DNA of 64,000 bases, taken from positions 62,001 through 126,000 of the forward strand of contig NZ_JADFFK010000020.1 in the NCBI RefSeq assembly GCF_015223355.1. Direction: 5' to 3'. The translations under genes and the position numbers were made by a program. Below are positions 8,776-17,904 of the stretch, one piece after another (position 1 is the stretch's first letter; each line of letters begins with the position of its first letter). This DNA is from Salipiger mangrovisoli. Lineage in GTDB: Bacteria; Pseudomonadota; Alphaproteobacteria; Rhodobacterales; Rhodobacteraceae. A model generated the notes under the pieces. It made no database searches. It had not been told where the DNA came from and worked only from the letters and a program-made list of their open reading frames with translations.

Positions 8776-9549
8776 ATGACCGATTACCCGAAACCCGAGC
8801 GCTATTCCGACGGCGAGTGGGAGGCCCGCGTCTCGCTGGCTGCCGCCTACCGCATGGTGGCGCGGCTGGGGCTCGATGACCTCATCTACAACCACATCTC
8901 AATGCGCGTGCCGGGCACCTCGGACCAGTTCCTGATCAACCCCTACGGCCTGCTCTTCAGCGAGATCACCGCCTCGTCGCTGGTCAAGATCAACACCCGC
9001 GGGGAGGTGATCGAAGAGACCGAGCACACGGTCAACAAGGCCGCCTTCGTGATCCATGCCGCGGTGCACAAGTCGAGCGAGACCGCGCACTGCGTGCTGC
9101 ATACCCACTCCGACGCCTCGACCGCTGTGTCGGGCCAGCCGGACGGGCTGCTGCCGCTGAGCCAGTTTGCCATGCGCTTCTACAACCGGCAGGGGTTCCA
9201 CGACTACGAGGGTGTGGCGATCGACGAGGCCGAGCAGCAGCGCATCGTCGCGCATCTGGGCGACAACCCGGTCATGCTGATGCGCAACCACGGCATCCTC
9301 ACCGTCGGGCGCACCGCGGGCGAGGCCTTCATGCTGCTCTACTATTTCGAGCGGGCGGCGAAGATCCAGTTGCAGATGCAGGCTGCCTGCGCCTCGGGCG
9401 TGCCGCTGGTCATCCCCGACCACGACGTCTGCGAGAAGGCGGCGCGGCAGTTCTGGGAACTCAAGGGTGATATCCTGATCCCCGGCGAGCGTGAATGGCC
9501 GGCGCTCATGCGCGATCTCGACCGCGTCGATCCGGGCTACCGCGCATGA
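8776..9549 (+). CDS. Class II aldolase/adducin family protein
   Basis: A 257-residue cytosolic protein of the FucA/AraD/adducin superfamily. Zinc-binding candidates are the histidines in HTHSDAS (about residues 111-115) and RNHGIL (about 173). The N-terminal YNHIS element is typical of the adducin-like branch, many of which have unknown substrates. The gene overlaps the flavin monooxygenase gene by 4 bp (ATGA). Aldol cleavage or decarboxylation of a hydroxylated intermediate is possible but not shown by the sequence. Confidence 0.87.
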   Translation: MTDYPKPERYSDGEWEARVSLAAAYRMVARLGLDDLIYNHISMRVPGTSDQFLINPYGLLFSEITASSLVKINTRGEVIEETEHTVNKAAFVIHAAVHKSSETAHCVLHTHSDASTAVSGQPDGLLPLSQFAMRFYNRQGFHDYEGVAIDEAEQQRIVAHLGDNPVMLMRNHGILTVGRTAGEAFMLLYYFERAAKIQLQMQAACASGVPLVIPDHDVCEKAARQFWELKGDILIPGEREWPALMRDLDRVDPGYRA

Positions 9550-10826
9550 GCCGCCAGATCCGTTTCGGCCTGTTCCTGCTCGGCACCGGCAGCCACATCT
9601 CGGGCTGGCGGTTGCCGGGGGCGATCGATGGGTTCGAGGATATCTCCGAGATCACCGCGATCTGCCAAGAGGCGGAGCGCGGGCTCTTTGACCTGATCTT
9701 CATGGGCGACAACCTCAACGCCGATCCCGCGGCGCACCCGTCCTACTGCTCGCGGCTCGAGCCGCTGACGATGCTCTCGGCGGTGGCGATGAATACGCGG
9801 CACGTGGGGCTCGGCGCGACCGCCTCGACCACCTACGGCGATCCCTGGACGCTGGCGCGCGGCTTCGCCTCGCTCGATCACATCTCGGGCGGGCGCGCGG
9901 CGTGGAATTCGGTGACCACCTCGAACCCGCAGGCGGCGGCGAATTTCGGCACCACCCACCCCGACCACGCCCGCCGCTACGAGATGTCGGGCGAGTTCAT
10001 CGAGGTGGTAAAGAAGCTCTGGGGTGCCTGGGACGAGGGCGCGCTGGTCAAAGACCCCGAGAGCGGCACCTATTTCGACGCGGGCAAGATCCATGCCGTC
10101 GACCACGAGGGGCCCTTCTTCAAGGTCAAGGGGCCGGTGAACATCTCGCGCCCGCCGCAGGGGCGGCCGCTGATCCTGCAGGCCGGGGGCTCCGAGCCCG
10201 GACAGGAGCTGGCGGCGAAACATGCCGATGTGGTCTTCACCGTGACGCAGGACCGCGGCGAGGCGGCGGAGTTCTACGCCGGGCTGAAGGCGCGCCTGCA
10301 GAAGAATGGCCGCCGCGAAAGCGATCTCGTCATCTTGCCCGGCGTGATGCCGGTCGTCGGCCACACCGAGGCGGAGGCCCGCGCCAAGCTCGCCCGCCTG
10401 ATGAGCTTCGTCGATGACGAAACCGCGCTCGGCATGCTCTCGGAGCGGTTCAACACCGACCTCCGCGGCCATAATCTCGACGGTCCGATCCCCGACCTCG
10501 GCAAGAACGACGCCTACCACGCCTTCGCCAAGGCCATGCTCTCGAAGGCCAAGCGCGAGAACATGACGCTGCGCGACCTCTATTCTCTGGTGGCGGCCGC
10601 GCGCGGGCACTGGGTGCTCTGCGGCTCGGCCGAGCAGGTGGCCGACACCCTGCAGGAGTGGTTCGAGAGCGGCGCCGCGGACGGGTTCAATGTCATGCCC
10701 GGCTGGTTCATGGACGGGTTCACCGATTTCATCGACCTTGTCCTTCCAATCCTGCAGGAGCGCGGCCTCTACAAGACCGCCTATGCCGAGGGAACCCTGC
10801 GCGACAAGCTCGGTCTGCCCGCTTGA
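9546..10826 (+). CDS. Luciferase-like FMN-dependent monooxygenase, NtaA/SnaA/DszA type
   Basis: A 426-residue flavin enzyme of the bacterial luciferase superfamily. It resembles the two-component monooxygenases for nitrilotriacetate (NtaA), dibenzothiophene sulfone (DszA) and pristinamycin (SnaA) in its long N-terminal segment, the RAAWNSVTTSN region (about residues 118-128) and the LQAGGSE flavin-binding stretch. These enzymes use FMNH2 from a separate reductase to hydroxylate or cleave C-N or C-S bonds. No flavin reductase is visible in the window, so one elsewhere must be used. The gene overlaps its neighbours on both sides (ATGA upstream, TTGA downstream). It is probably the first attack on the imported substrate. 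Confidence 0.9.
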   Translation: MSRQIRFGLFLLGTGSHISGWRLPGAIDGFEDISEITAICQEAERGLFDLIFMGDNLNADPAAHPSYCSRLEPLTMLSAVAMNTRHVGLGATASTTYGDPWTLARGFASLDHISGGRAAWNSVTTSNPQAAANFGTTHPDHARRYEMSGEFIEVVKKLWGAWDEGALVKDPESGTYFDAGKIHAVDHEGPFFKVKGPVNISRPPQGRPLILQAGGSEPGQELAAKHADVVFTVTQDRGEAAEFYAGLKARLQKNGRRESDLVILPGVMPVVGHTEAEARAKLARLMSFVDDETALGMLSERFNTDLRGHNLDGPIPDLGKNDAYHAFAKAMLSKAKRENMTLRDLYSLVAAARGHWVLCGSAEQVADTLQEWFESGAADGFNVMPGWFMDGFTDFIDLVLPILQERGLYKTAYAEGTLRDKLGLPA

Positions 10827-11608
10827 TCAGACATGAGGCCGAAACGCCCGCCGGCCCGGTCCGGATGACCGCGACCGGCGGGCAGGGACGTCCGCTCGTG
10901 CTGGTGCACGGCTGGGGCGGGCAGGGGGCGCAGTGGCGCGCGCTGCTGCCCACGCTCGCCGCGCGCTTCGCCGTCCACGTGGCCGACCTTCCGGGCGGGT
11001 CCGGGGCGCCGCTCTGCGGACCGGTCGACATGGCGACCCTCGGACAGGGGCTGGCTCGGCTTCTGGAAGCGGCGGACCTTCGCGGCGCGCTGCTGGTCGG
11101 GCACTCGATGGGCGGGCCGGTGATCGTCGAGACGGCGCTCGCGGACCCTGTGCGGGTTGCTGGACTTCTGGGACTCGACACGCTTGCCGACCGTGCTTTC
11201 TTCGGTGGCAGCAGTCCCGCGGTGATCGTCGCCCGCCGGGCCGAGTTCGCCGCCGATCCCACCGGGCAGACGCGCGCCATGATCCGGGCGATCGCCGCCC
11301 CCTCCACGGCCGAGGCCACGGTCCACGCGATCTCTACCGACGTCCTGCGCGCGCGGGCCGAAGACCTTCTGGCGTTGCGCGACGCGCTCTTTGCCTGGCG
11401 TGCCGGCGACCGCGTGCCGCGGCTCCGGCCGCCGTTGCGCCTGTTGAACTCGGCCGAGGTCGCCGCGGCCCATGCCCGCGACCCTCTGCCCTGTCTCGCC
11501 AATGTGCCCGAGGCCGTCTACGGCACGGGCCATTTTCCCCAGATCGAAGCTCCGGACCGGCTCCTGCCGGTCCTGCTGGCTGAACTTGACCAATTTGGAA
11601 TTGACTGA
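10823..11608 (+). CDS. Alpha/beta hydrolase
   Basis: The best start is a TTG at 10823 that overlaps the stop of the monooxygenase gene (TTGA). It retains the N-terminal beta-hairpin expected of the fold, whereas an ATG at 10865 would remove it. The 261-residue product has LVHGWGG (oxyanion loop), GHSMGG with the nucleophile Ser, and a C-terminal GTGHFPQ carrying the catalytic His. No signal peptide is present. It is translationally coupled to a flavin monooxygenase, so it may hydrolyse the oxygenated product. Substrate unknown. Confidence 0.85.
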   Translation: MIRHEAETPAGPVRMTATGGQGRPLVLVHGWGGQGAQWRALLPTLAARFAVHVADLPGGSGAPLCGPVDMATLGQGLARLLEAADLRGALLVGHSMGGPVIVETALADPVRVAGLLGLDTLADRAFFGGSSPAVIVARRAEFAADPTGQTRAMIRAIAAPSTAEATVHAISTDVLRARAEDLLALRDALFAWRAGDRVPRLRPPLRLLNSAEVAAAHARDPLPCLANVPEAVYGTGHFPQIEAPDRLLPVLLAELDQFGID

Positions 11609-11718
11609 GATGAATGCCGTGGCGGAGGATCTGTATATTCCAATTCGCTTTTGGGTATACTGGAAGCGCCCTTCCCTCGGCTTAATCCGGACGTTTCCCT
11701 GATGCAGGATCCCATCAA

Positions 11719-12420
11719 ATGAACCAGATCATCGACACGCGACCGGAAAAGGCGCGACTGCGCCAGCCGACCCGCTCCGAAGAGCTGCAGGAGGACCTCA
11801 AGCGGCTGATCGTCGAGGGGGAAATGAAGCCCGGCGACCGGCTCGACGAGACCGAGATCGCCAAGCGCTTCTCCGTCTCCCGCACACCTGTTCGCGAGGC
11901 GATCAAGGGTCTCGTGGCCAGCGGGCTCGTCGAGGTGCGCGGGCGGCAGGGCACCTTCGTCGCGACCCTGTCCATCCCGATGTTGATCGAGATGTTCGAC
12001 CTGATGGCGGCGCTCGAAGGTCTCTGCGCCCGGCTCGCCGCGCGGCGCGCCACCCGCGAGGAGAAGGAGCGGATGCTCGAGATCCAGGCCCGGCTCGAAC
12101 AGGCCTTCACCGACAATGATCCCGAGGCTTTCTACGCGATAAACGAGGAATTCCACGACCTGCTCTACATGGCCGGGCACACGCATTTCCTGGCCGACCA
12201 GACCGTCGCGCTGCGGCTGCGCTTGTCGCCCTACCGCCGGCAGGTGACCTTCCAGCCCGGCAAGATGCGCGCGACGTTGTCCGAGCACCGCCGGATCATC
12301 GAGGCCATCGACGCAGGCGATCCCGACGAGGCAATGTCGGCCGCCAGCGAACACGTGCGGCTTCTGGGCGATCACCTCTCCGATTTCATCGCGACGATCC
12401 CGCCGCATCTCTTGGGTTGA
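11719..12420 (+). CDS. GntR family regulator, FCD (FadR) subfamily
   Basis: A 233-residue regulator. An N-terminal winged helix (recognition helix around VSRTPVREAIKGL, residues 53-66) is followed by an all-helical FCD effector domain from about residue 85, where Asp and His residues usually bind a metal and a carboxylate ligand. It is the last gene of the rightward operon, 110 bp after the hydrolase. An imperfect dyad with GTATA and TATAC edges sits upstream near 11633-11660. It probably controls the divergent promoters at 4.2-4.5 kb. That link is an inference. Confidence 0.9.
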   Translation: MNQIIDTRPEKARLRQPTRSEELQEDLKRLIVEGEMKPGDRLDETEIAKRFSVSRTPVREAIKGLVASGLVEVRGRQGTFVATLSIPMLIEMFDLMAALEGLCARLAARRATREEKERMLEIQARLEQAFTDNDPEAFYAINEEFHDLLYMAGHTHFLADQTVALRLRLSPYRRQVTFQPGKMRATLSEHRRIIEAIDAGDPDEAMSAASEHVRLLGDHLSDFIATIPPHLLG

Positions 12421-12985
12421 TTTTTGCAGGGCAGCGCTCCGGAACCAGGCCCCAGGCTCATTTCGCCCGACGGCTGGTCAACGTTTCGTAGTCCGCGACA
12501 AGCGAGCGGGGTCCGCGGCCAAAGCGGCACATAGTTCGATCCGCTTGAAGCTTGGAGAGGGTAAAGCGGTCCCCGAAAACCGGACGCTTTGCCAAGCTTG
12601 GCCCCGACGGTGTCGCGGAAGAACGGCGCTGGTCAACATGTCATGAGACGTCTGAGCCTGAAGTGCTTGCGGCCGCACGCAACATCCCCGGATCGACCTG
12701 GATGCACAATCCCAGAGAAGCGCAACGGGCAACCGCGGATGGCTCACAACGAGCGCCGCGCCTTGGCAGCGCGAGAGCATCGCGCCGCCGACGCACGTGC
12801 CCGATTCTCGCAAGCCATAGCGAAATTTTCAACGAAGTACAGATCTTCTGGTGTTTAATTATTTCTAGTTTCAGCTATCATCATGACTTGCTGTGCGGCG
12901 TCTGGCAAGCGCAGCGGCCGCGGGAGCCCGTGGTTCTCGTTTGGAATTTTGTATTTCATTATTAATATTATCTTAGGGAAACGCG
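12421..12985. other. 565-bp non-coding stretch
   Basis: No reading frame here has protein-like composition. The left part is G+C-rich and carries the nested dyad at 12548-12599. From about 12820 the sequence turns A/T-rich and leads into the glycosyltransferase gene, presumably holding its promoter and marking the left edge of a foreign-looking segment. I see no recognisable transposase fragment. Confidence 0.5.
12548..12599. repeat. Nested inverted repeat
   Basis: Outer arms AAGCTTGG (12548-12555) and CCAAGCTT (12592-12599) enclose inner arms AAAGC/GCTTT and GTCC/GGAC around a CCCCGAAAACC centre. The whole can fold into a long interrupted hairpin. It may be the end of a lost insertion sequence or a terminator of the GntR operon. 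Confidence 0.45.
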
Positions 12986-13894
12986 ATGACGCAACCTTTG
13001 GTTTCCGTAGTTATGCCGTGCTATAATTCCGAAAAGCACCTTGCCGAAGCAATCAATAGCATATTATCTCAATCCTACAAAAATATAGAATTCATCATAC
13101 TGAATGACGGCTCCAAGGACAGCACAGCCGAAATCATTCGGTCGTTCGCAGCAGAAGATCCCCGAATTCGGTTTCATGACCTGGAAAAGAACGGTGGGTT
13201 GATCAACGCATCAAACACCCTTCTGCAGTTGGCCAAGGGCGAATACATTGCCCGGATGGACAGCGATGATATCAGCCAACCCGATCGGATCAGCCGACAA
13301 GTCGAATACATGCAGGCCAATCCTCACAAAGTCGCCTGCGGAACGGCGGTAGAGCAATTTGGCAACGGTGAAGATATCAGAATCGCGCGGAAATCAGACG
13401 ACAATGAGGTACTTTTGTTTATGTCGGTACGCAACTGCCCGCTTTGGAACCCGTCCTCGATGATCCGTCGGTCAGTGGTCAGCCAGAACAACTTGCGCTA
13501 CGACAAAAATTACCCAGTCGCCGAAGATTCAAAATTCTGGTTTGATGTATCCATGTTCGGAGAGCTGGGAAATCTGCCCGAACCTTTGGTTAGATATCGT
13601 CGCTCTGAGACGCAGCTTTCGCGCTCGCAAACCTCTCAGATGAAAGAGAGTGCCGACAAATTGAGGATGGATATCTTCAAGTACATTCTTGCGAGATACC
13701 AAATAGATTTGCGGGCCGTGGGGGACACTTTGGAGAAAATTCCCAAAAGCAAAGATGCGATGTATTCTTTCCTCAAATTCATAACCCTCACCTATCCGAG
13801 TGCCTCGAAGATAACGAAGATTAAATTGATATTGGCCTCCACTCTTGACCCGAAGCGAAAGATGAAGCTCACCGCGCAAGCCTTGAAGGCTTGA
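12986..13894 (+). CDS. Family 2 (GT-A) glycosyltransferase
   Basis: A 302-residue cytosolic enzyme that transfers a sugar from a nucleotide-sugar donor. It opens with the GT2 signature VSVVMPCYN (residues 5-13), has NDGSKDST near residue 40 and the metal-binding Asp motif in RMDSDD near 92, and a later AEDSKFW near 178. The C-terminal third is basic and helical without clear membrane spans. Its base composition is visibly lower in G+C than the catabolic operons around it. With the flippase 300 bp downstream it suggests a fragment of a surface-polysaccharide locus acquired by transfer. Confidence 0.9.
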   Translation: MTQPLVSVVMPCYNSEKHLAEAINSILSQSYKNIEFIILNDGSKDSTAEIIRSFAAEDPRIRFHDLEKNGGLINASNTLLQLAKGEYIARMDSDDISQPDRISRQVEYMQANPHKVACGTAVEQFGNGEDIRIARKSDDNEVLLFMSVRNCPLWNPSSMIRRSVVSQNNLRYDKNYPVAEDSKFWFDVSMFGELGNLPEPLVRYRRSETQLSRSQTSQMKESADKLRMDIFKYILARYQIDLRAVGDTLEKIPKSKDAMYSFLKFITLTYPSASKITKIKLILASTLDPKRKMKLTAQALKA

Positions 13895-14196
13895 TTTAGG
13901 GGCCGAGCCAATACCCGCGCCTTCCACGAAGGCGAACCTAGCAATGCATAGGGTGATTGACGAGACCATCAAGGACCAGTCGGCGAAGCGGAAGTCGCTC
14001 GCGCGAGCCCGCTGCCGCCCTCTACAAGAAGGCCATCGCGGATCTGCGTGAAACCTGTGCGTTGCGCGGGCTGACACCGTTCCGCGGTTGCGCCGGCCCC
14101 AAGAACTCCTATGATTCCCGTGATTCTCCTGTGTATCTTGATTTTGCAGCTTACCACGTTCTTACCCTTGCCTTTCTTATTTTTGGATTTTTATAA
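13895..14196. other. 302-bp gap between glycosyltransferase and flippase
   Basis: The central part (about 13930-14110) is G+C-rich and unlike the A/T-rich flanks. It contains no long frame and could be debris of an inserted or deleted gene. The last 90 bp are A/T-rich and probably hold the flippase promoter. No ribosome-binding site is obvious before its ATG. Confidence 0.4.
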
Positions 14197-15666
14197 ATGG
14201 CGTTTTCACCCGGCAAGGCCACAAAAAAGAATTTGCTTTGGGCCTATCTTTCCTTTGCGCTGACAAAGGGGCTTAACTTCGTCGCCGTAATTATAGTTAC
14301 ACGGTATGTCGCTCCGGCTGAATTTGGCCTCATGGCAATCTGCCTTGCAATTATGGGATACTTCGACATCATCTCTCGCTTCGGCCTCGGTGCCGCGCTG
14401 ATTTCCGCGCAGGAAAGGCAAGAGGAAACCGCCGTCGCAGTGTTCGCTTGCGGGCTGATCAGTTCGGGAGTTATGGCATTTCTCATGTGGCAAGGAGCTG
14501 GCCCACTTGCGGCTATCTTCGATGCGCCGGACCTCGCACCCTTGCTTACGGCAATCGCAATAACCTTGATCATCCGCGCCTCGAGCATGGTGCACTTCTC
14601 TTTGCTTTTGCGCGAGCTAGGGTTCCGAAAGAAGATAATCCCGGACGTCACCCAAGGTGTGGCCAAAGGTCTTATCTCTATCGCGCTCGCAATTGCCGGA
14701 TACGGCGTGTGGGCTTTGATCATAGGCTACGTTGCGGGCACAATTGTCGCCTCGATCACCTTGTTCATCATTCGGCCCTGGCGCCCGCATTCTTGGCCGG
14801 ACCTTGCGACGATGAAGCATGTGATGCGCTACGGATCGTACCTGATTGGCGCCGAAACTATAAGCGCCACCTCGCGGGTTTTGGACAATCTCTTGGTTGG
14901 CAAGTTTCTCGGACCGGCCGCGCTGGGGATTTACGCAATATCGTTCCGTATACCGGAATTGGCGATCAAGACATTCACATCTGTGGCAGGGAGCGTTTTG
15001 CATCCGGTGATGTCCCGGATACAGGTCAATGCCGAAGATTTGGCCCGCTTCTTTTACCAAGCCCTCAGCTATTGCGCTCTGCTGGTGTTTGGCGTCGGAA
15101 CGGCCATTGCCGTGCTCGCCGGTCCAATGGTTCACGTACTCTACACGGAAGACTGGTACGGGATGATCGAGCCCATGCGGTTGATCGCCTTGAGCTTCTC
15201 GGTGAGCGTGATCAACTTGCTGCCCGGCGTCCTTTTGAAGACGGTTGGCCGCACCGATCTGATGTTTCGTGTCTCATTGATTAACTTGCCGTTCATCGCG
15301 CTGTTCCTTGGCGTGGCGCTTCCCTTTGGCATAACCGCCGTTGCGGCGGCGCAGCTCTTGCTGGCCTTCGTGCCCTTCTGGCCGACCTATGTCGCGACCA
15401 AACGGGTGATCGACCTGTCGCTTTCCAAGGTCTTCGACGCGCTGCGTCCGGCATTGGTCTGTGCGGGCACGGCCTCGCTGGCCGCGGTTCTGGTGCTACA
15501 CTTCCTCGACGGGTCAGAGCTCATGCGGTTGCTGGCCGGCATGGCCGCCTATAGCTGCGCCTATCTGATAGCCTTGCGAGTCCAGGCGCCCGAGACGTTC
15601 ACCGCGGGCGCGCGGTTCCTGAGGCACCGGCTCAAGCTGAACTTCGGAAAGAAGGTCGGAACTTAG
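14197..15666 (+). CDS. Polysaccharide flippase, Wzx/WzxC-like (MATE/MOP superfamily)
   Basis: A 489-residue integral membrane protein with about 12-14 hydrophobic helices, starting at KNLLWAYLSFALTKG. It matches the WzxC/oligosaccharide-flippase family that moves lipid-linked repeat units across the inner membrane. The RYGSYLIGAET and SRVLDNLLVGKFLGP stretches are typical. Codon use is A/T-richer at the 5' end and grades to local G+C at the 3' end. No polymerase or initiating transferase is present, so it is a partial locus. Confidence 0.88.
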   Translation: MAFSPGKATKKNLLWAYLSFALTKGLNFVAVIIVTRYVAPAEFGLMAICLAIMGYFDIISRFGLGAALISAQERQEETAVAVFACGLISSGVMAFLMWQGAGPLAAIFDAPDLAPLLTAIAITLIIRASSMVHFSLLLRELGFRKKIIPDVTQGVAKGLISIALAIAGYGVWALIIGYVAGTIVASITLFIIRPWRPHSWPDLATMKHVMRYGSYLIGAETISATSRVLDNLLVGKFLGPAALGIYAISFRIPELAIKTFTSVAGSVLHPVMSRIQVNAEDLARFFYQALSYCALLVFGVGTAIAVLAGPMVHVLYTEDWYGMIEPMRLIALSFSVSVINLLPGVLLKTVGRTDLMFRVSLINLPFIALFLGVALPFGITAVAAAQLLLAFVPFWPTYVATKRVIDLSLSKVFDALRPALVCAGTASLAAVLVLHFLDGSELMRLLAGMAAYSCAYLIALRVQAPETFTAGARFLRHRLKLNFGKKVGT

Positions 15667-15730
15667 GTTCGGGACCCATTGATCGCGGCGGAGAGGCACG
15701 TGGCTCACGGCGAGAACATCGAGCGGGGAT

Positions 15731-16082
15731 ATGTCTGATCTCTTCTGGTTGAGAGAGGCGTAGATGGCACCCCTGGAGCCACGTTTCGCAAGCCCCGGTT
15801 TGATGACGGGCGCGTCCTTGGCGGCATTACTTTCGTCATTCGAAATGGGTTGCGCTTGCGATCTGCGCCAAGGGAATAGGGGCCCCAGATGGTGCTCTAC
15901 AGCCGTTGGAAGCGGTGGAGGCGAGCGGCCAAGCGCCACCGGTTCGAGCGAGACCACGAAGCTGCACGCCATCTGCGACAGCCAGGGGCGGCCCATCGAC
16001 CTGTTCGTCTCGGCAGGACAGGGGAGCGAGGATACGAGGCTCACTGGTTCCGGGAACCGTTGAAAGGCAAGGGGATACGCGC
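15731..16082 (+). pseudogene. Decayed IS5-family (IS427-like) transposase
   Basis: A degenerate frame begins with ATG at 15731 (MSDLFWL) and has stops soon after. Recognisable IS5 blocks appear in shifting frames: an RVLGGITFVIRNGLR-like block, LYSRWKRW, TKLHAICDSQGRPI and RGYEAHWFREPLKGKGIR. The part between the tryptophan-rich block and TKLHA is missing, so the copy carries an internal deletion and stops. It ends where IS110-like sequence begins. Confidence 0.75.
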
Positions 16083-16331
16083 CTGATGACCATGCCCGGC
16101 ATCTGAGCCATTGTCGCACTCACCTATCGTTCTGTCTTCGACGACCCGTCGCGCTTCCGGTCATCGAAAATTGTTGGATCCTGGGTTGACCTGACATCCT
16201 TTCGCCGCCCGTCCGCAGAACGGAACGTCCGAGGCGTCAGCGCCACGGCCGCAATCGCGCAATGGTCGCTCTGGCGCGGCGCATGGCCGTCGCGCTGCAT
16301 CGCATCTGAATCGACGGGACGACCTTGAGAA
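16083..16331 (+). pseudogene. Decayed IS110-family transposase remnant
   Basis: Immediately after the IS5 remnant, in one frame with a TGA interruption, come LMTMPGI and AIVALTYRSVFDDPSRFRSSK-like sequence. This is the helix-hairpin-helix and DDP block of the IS116/IS110/IS902 C-terminal domain. A different frame from about 16250 then gives RNRAMVALARRMAVALHRI and IDGTTL, the usual IS110 C-terminus. The middle is deleted. It is non-functional. Confidence 0.72.
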
Positions 16332-17017
16332 CGGCAGCGATGCCTATGACTTGGTCCAAACCGCTTCGCCCGCCGGAGCGCGCCTATGTGATGGAGCCGC
16401 CGGAACTGCGTCGAGCCTGCACCTCGTCGGCAGCCCTGGCACTGACCAAGACCCGAAGACTGTTCTCGAAGCGCCTCTCGGCAGCGCCGTATGAAGGCAG
16501 TTGGATCGACCGGGCCAGGAGGTCCCGTCGGCGGGGTCCACTCGTGTGGCCGTAACACCTTGACCGCGAGGGACCCGTCACCGAAGTCCTGGGCCTAGGC
16601 GGGTCCACAGATGCGCGGTCGTCCGGCGGCCTTCCGCTGCGATGACATGCGTGCCGAGCGACAACCTTTGGCAATCATGCATCGCATTGCTGTCCGACGT
16701 GCCCTTCTCGACGCTTCGGTAGAGTCTTTGCCCACTATTGTCGGCCCATGGCTCCGGGCCGAACTTGGTCCTTCCTGGCGCGCCGCAGCGGTTCATGGTC
16801 CCTATTTGGATTTGGAACCCCGCGGTCGGGCGGCCCGGCGGGCAGGAGCGCGCAATGCCACTGCACTGCGATGGTCGCCGAAACGGAGATGGAGCACCTG
16901 GAACGCCCTTGGCGCAGTTTGGCGCGTGTTCACAGCAGATCGCGCGGGAGAAGTGGCCGACATCTCCATCGGACGCAGGTACAGCTTCGATGGGCCCCGA
17001 CCTCAAGACGCGCCCGA
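16332..17017. other. 686-bp stretch without a recognisable gene
   Basis: Several overlapping frames exist on both strands, but none has a ribosome-binding site, conserved motif or believable composition. The stretch follows two IS remnants and precedes the stop of the leftward EamA gene, so it is most likely further mobile-element debris. Confidence 0.45.
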
Positions 17018-17890
17018 TCACGCTCCCTGACCCTTCGGTGCAAGCCCGCGGGCGGGGCGGCCGCCGAGCCAGACGCATCCTAGCACGATTGCTGCGCCCG
17101 CAAGCTGCATTGGCGTGAGCGCCTCACCGAGGATGAGCCACCCGAGCGCGACGGCCGTGAGCGGGCTGAGAAAGCCGAAGCCGGTCACCGAGGTGGGCCC
17201 CAGCCGCTCGATGCCACGGAACCAGAAGTAGTAGCTGAGCGCGGCACCGGCGAGACCGAGCCAGATGAACCCTGCGAGATTGGCGAGGCTCGGAGCGGGA
17301 AGCCGCGGCTCGAGTGCCAGCGCGAAAGGTACCAAGAGCAGCCCGCCGGCCGTCAGTTGCCACGCGGTAAAGGTCAGCGCCGAAACATCCGGCCTCCACT
17401 TTCTCGTGAGGACGACACCTGCCGCCATTGCGACGGCACCGGTGATCGCCGCCGCGACGCCGATGACATCGAGCGTGGCGTGTGGCCCCAGGACCAGCAG
17501 TGCGACCCCGCCGATCCCGCCGATGGCCGCTCCGACCCCGCGCAGCGTGATGTGAGAGCCCAGAACTACGCGCGCCAGGACAAGCACGATCATCGGCTGG
17601 ATGGCGCCCAGCGTCGCCGCGACACCGCCGGGCAAACGGTAGGCGGCAATGAACAGCGCCGACCAGAAGATCGCGAAATTGAGGCTACCAAGGATGGCAA
17701 GCCGCCCGACCCACGCGCGCGGAGGCATCTGGCGCGTGACCGCCAATAGCAGGAGCCCCGCAGGTAAGGCGCGCAGAACGGCGGCGGTGAACGGATAGCC
17801 CGGCGGCAAAAGCTCTGTGGTGACAATGTAGGTGCTGCCCCAGATCACCGGGGCGGATGCGGCCAGAAGCGCGTCTGTCGTGCGGGACAT
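17018..17890 (-). CDS. EamA/DMT-family transporter
   Basis: The start is the ATG at 17890, preceded by GGAGAGACCG. The longer upstream frame would run through the regulator gene. The 290-residue product has about ten hydrophobic helices in two EamA repeats, with VIWGSTYIV near residue 13 and PLTAVALGW in the second repeat. Such proteins are inner-membrane metabolite or drug exporters. It is divergent from a MarR regulator and the gap holds two palindromes, so expression is probably induced when a ligand displaces the MarR protein. Confidence 0.9.
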   Translation of the reverse strand: MSRTTDALLAASAPVIWGSTYIVTTELLPPGYPFTAAVLRALPAGLLLLAVTRQMPPRAWVGRLAILGSLNFAIFWSALFIAAYRLPGGVAATLGAIQPMIVLVLARVVLGSHITLRGVGAAIGGIGGVALLVLGPHATLDVIGVAAAITGAVAMAAGVVLTRKWRPDVSALTFTAWQLTAGGLLLVPFALALEPRLPAPSLANLAGFIWLGLAGAALSYYFWFRGIERLGPTSVTGFGFLSPLTAVALGWLILGEALTPMQLAGAAIVLGCVWLGGRPARGLAPKGQGA

Positions 17891-17904
17891 CGGTCTCTCC
17901 AAAA

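Noticed and set aside
16332..17017. Several 100-170-codon frames on both strands
   Set aside because: None has a ribosome-binding site, conserved motif or consistent composition, and they overlap each other in mobile-element debris.
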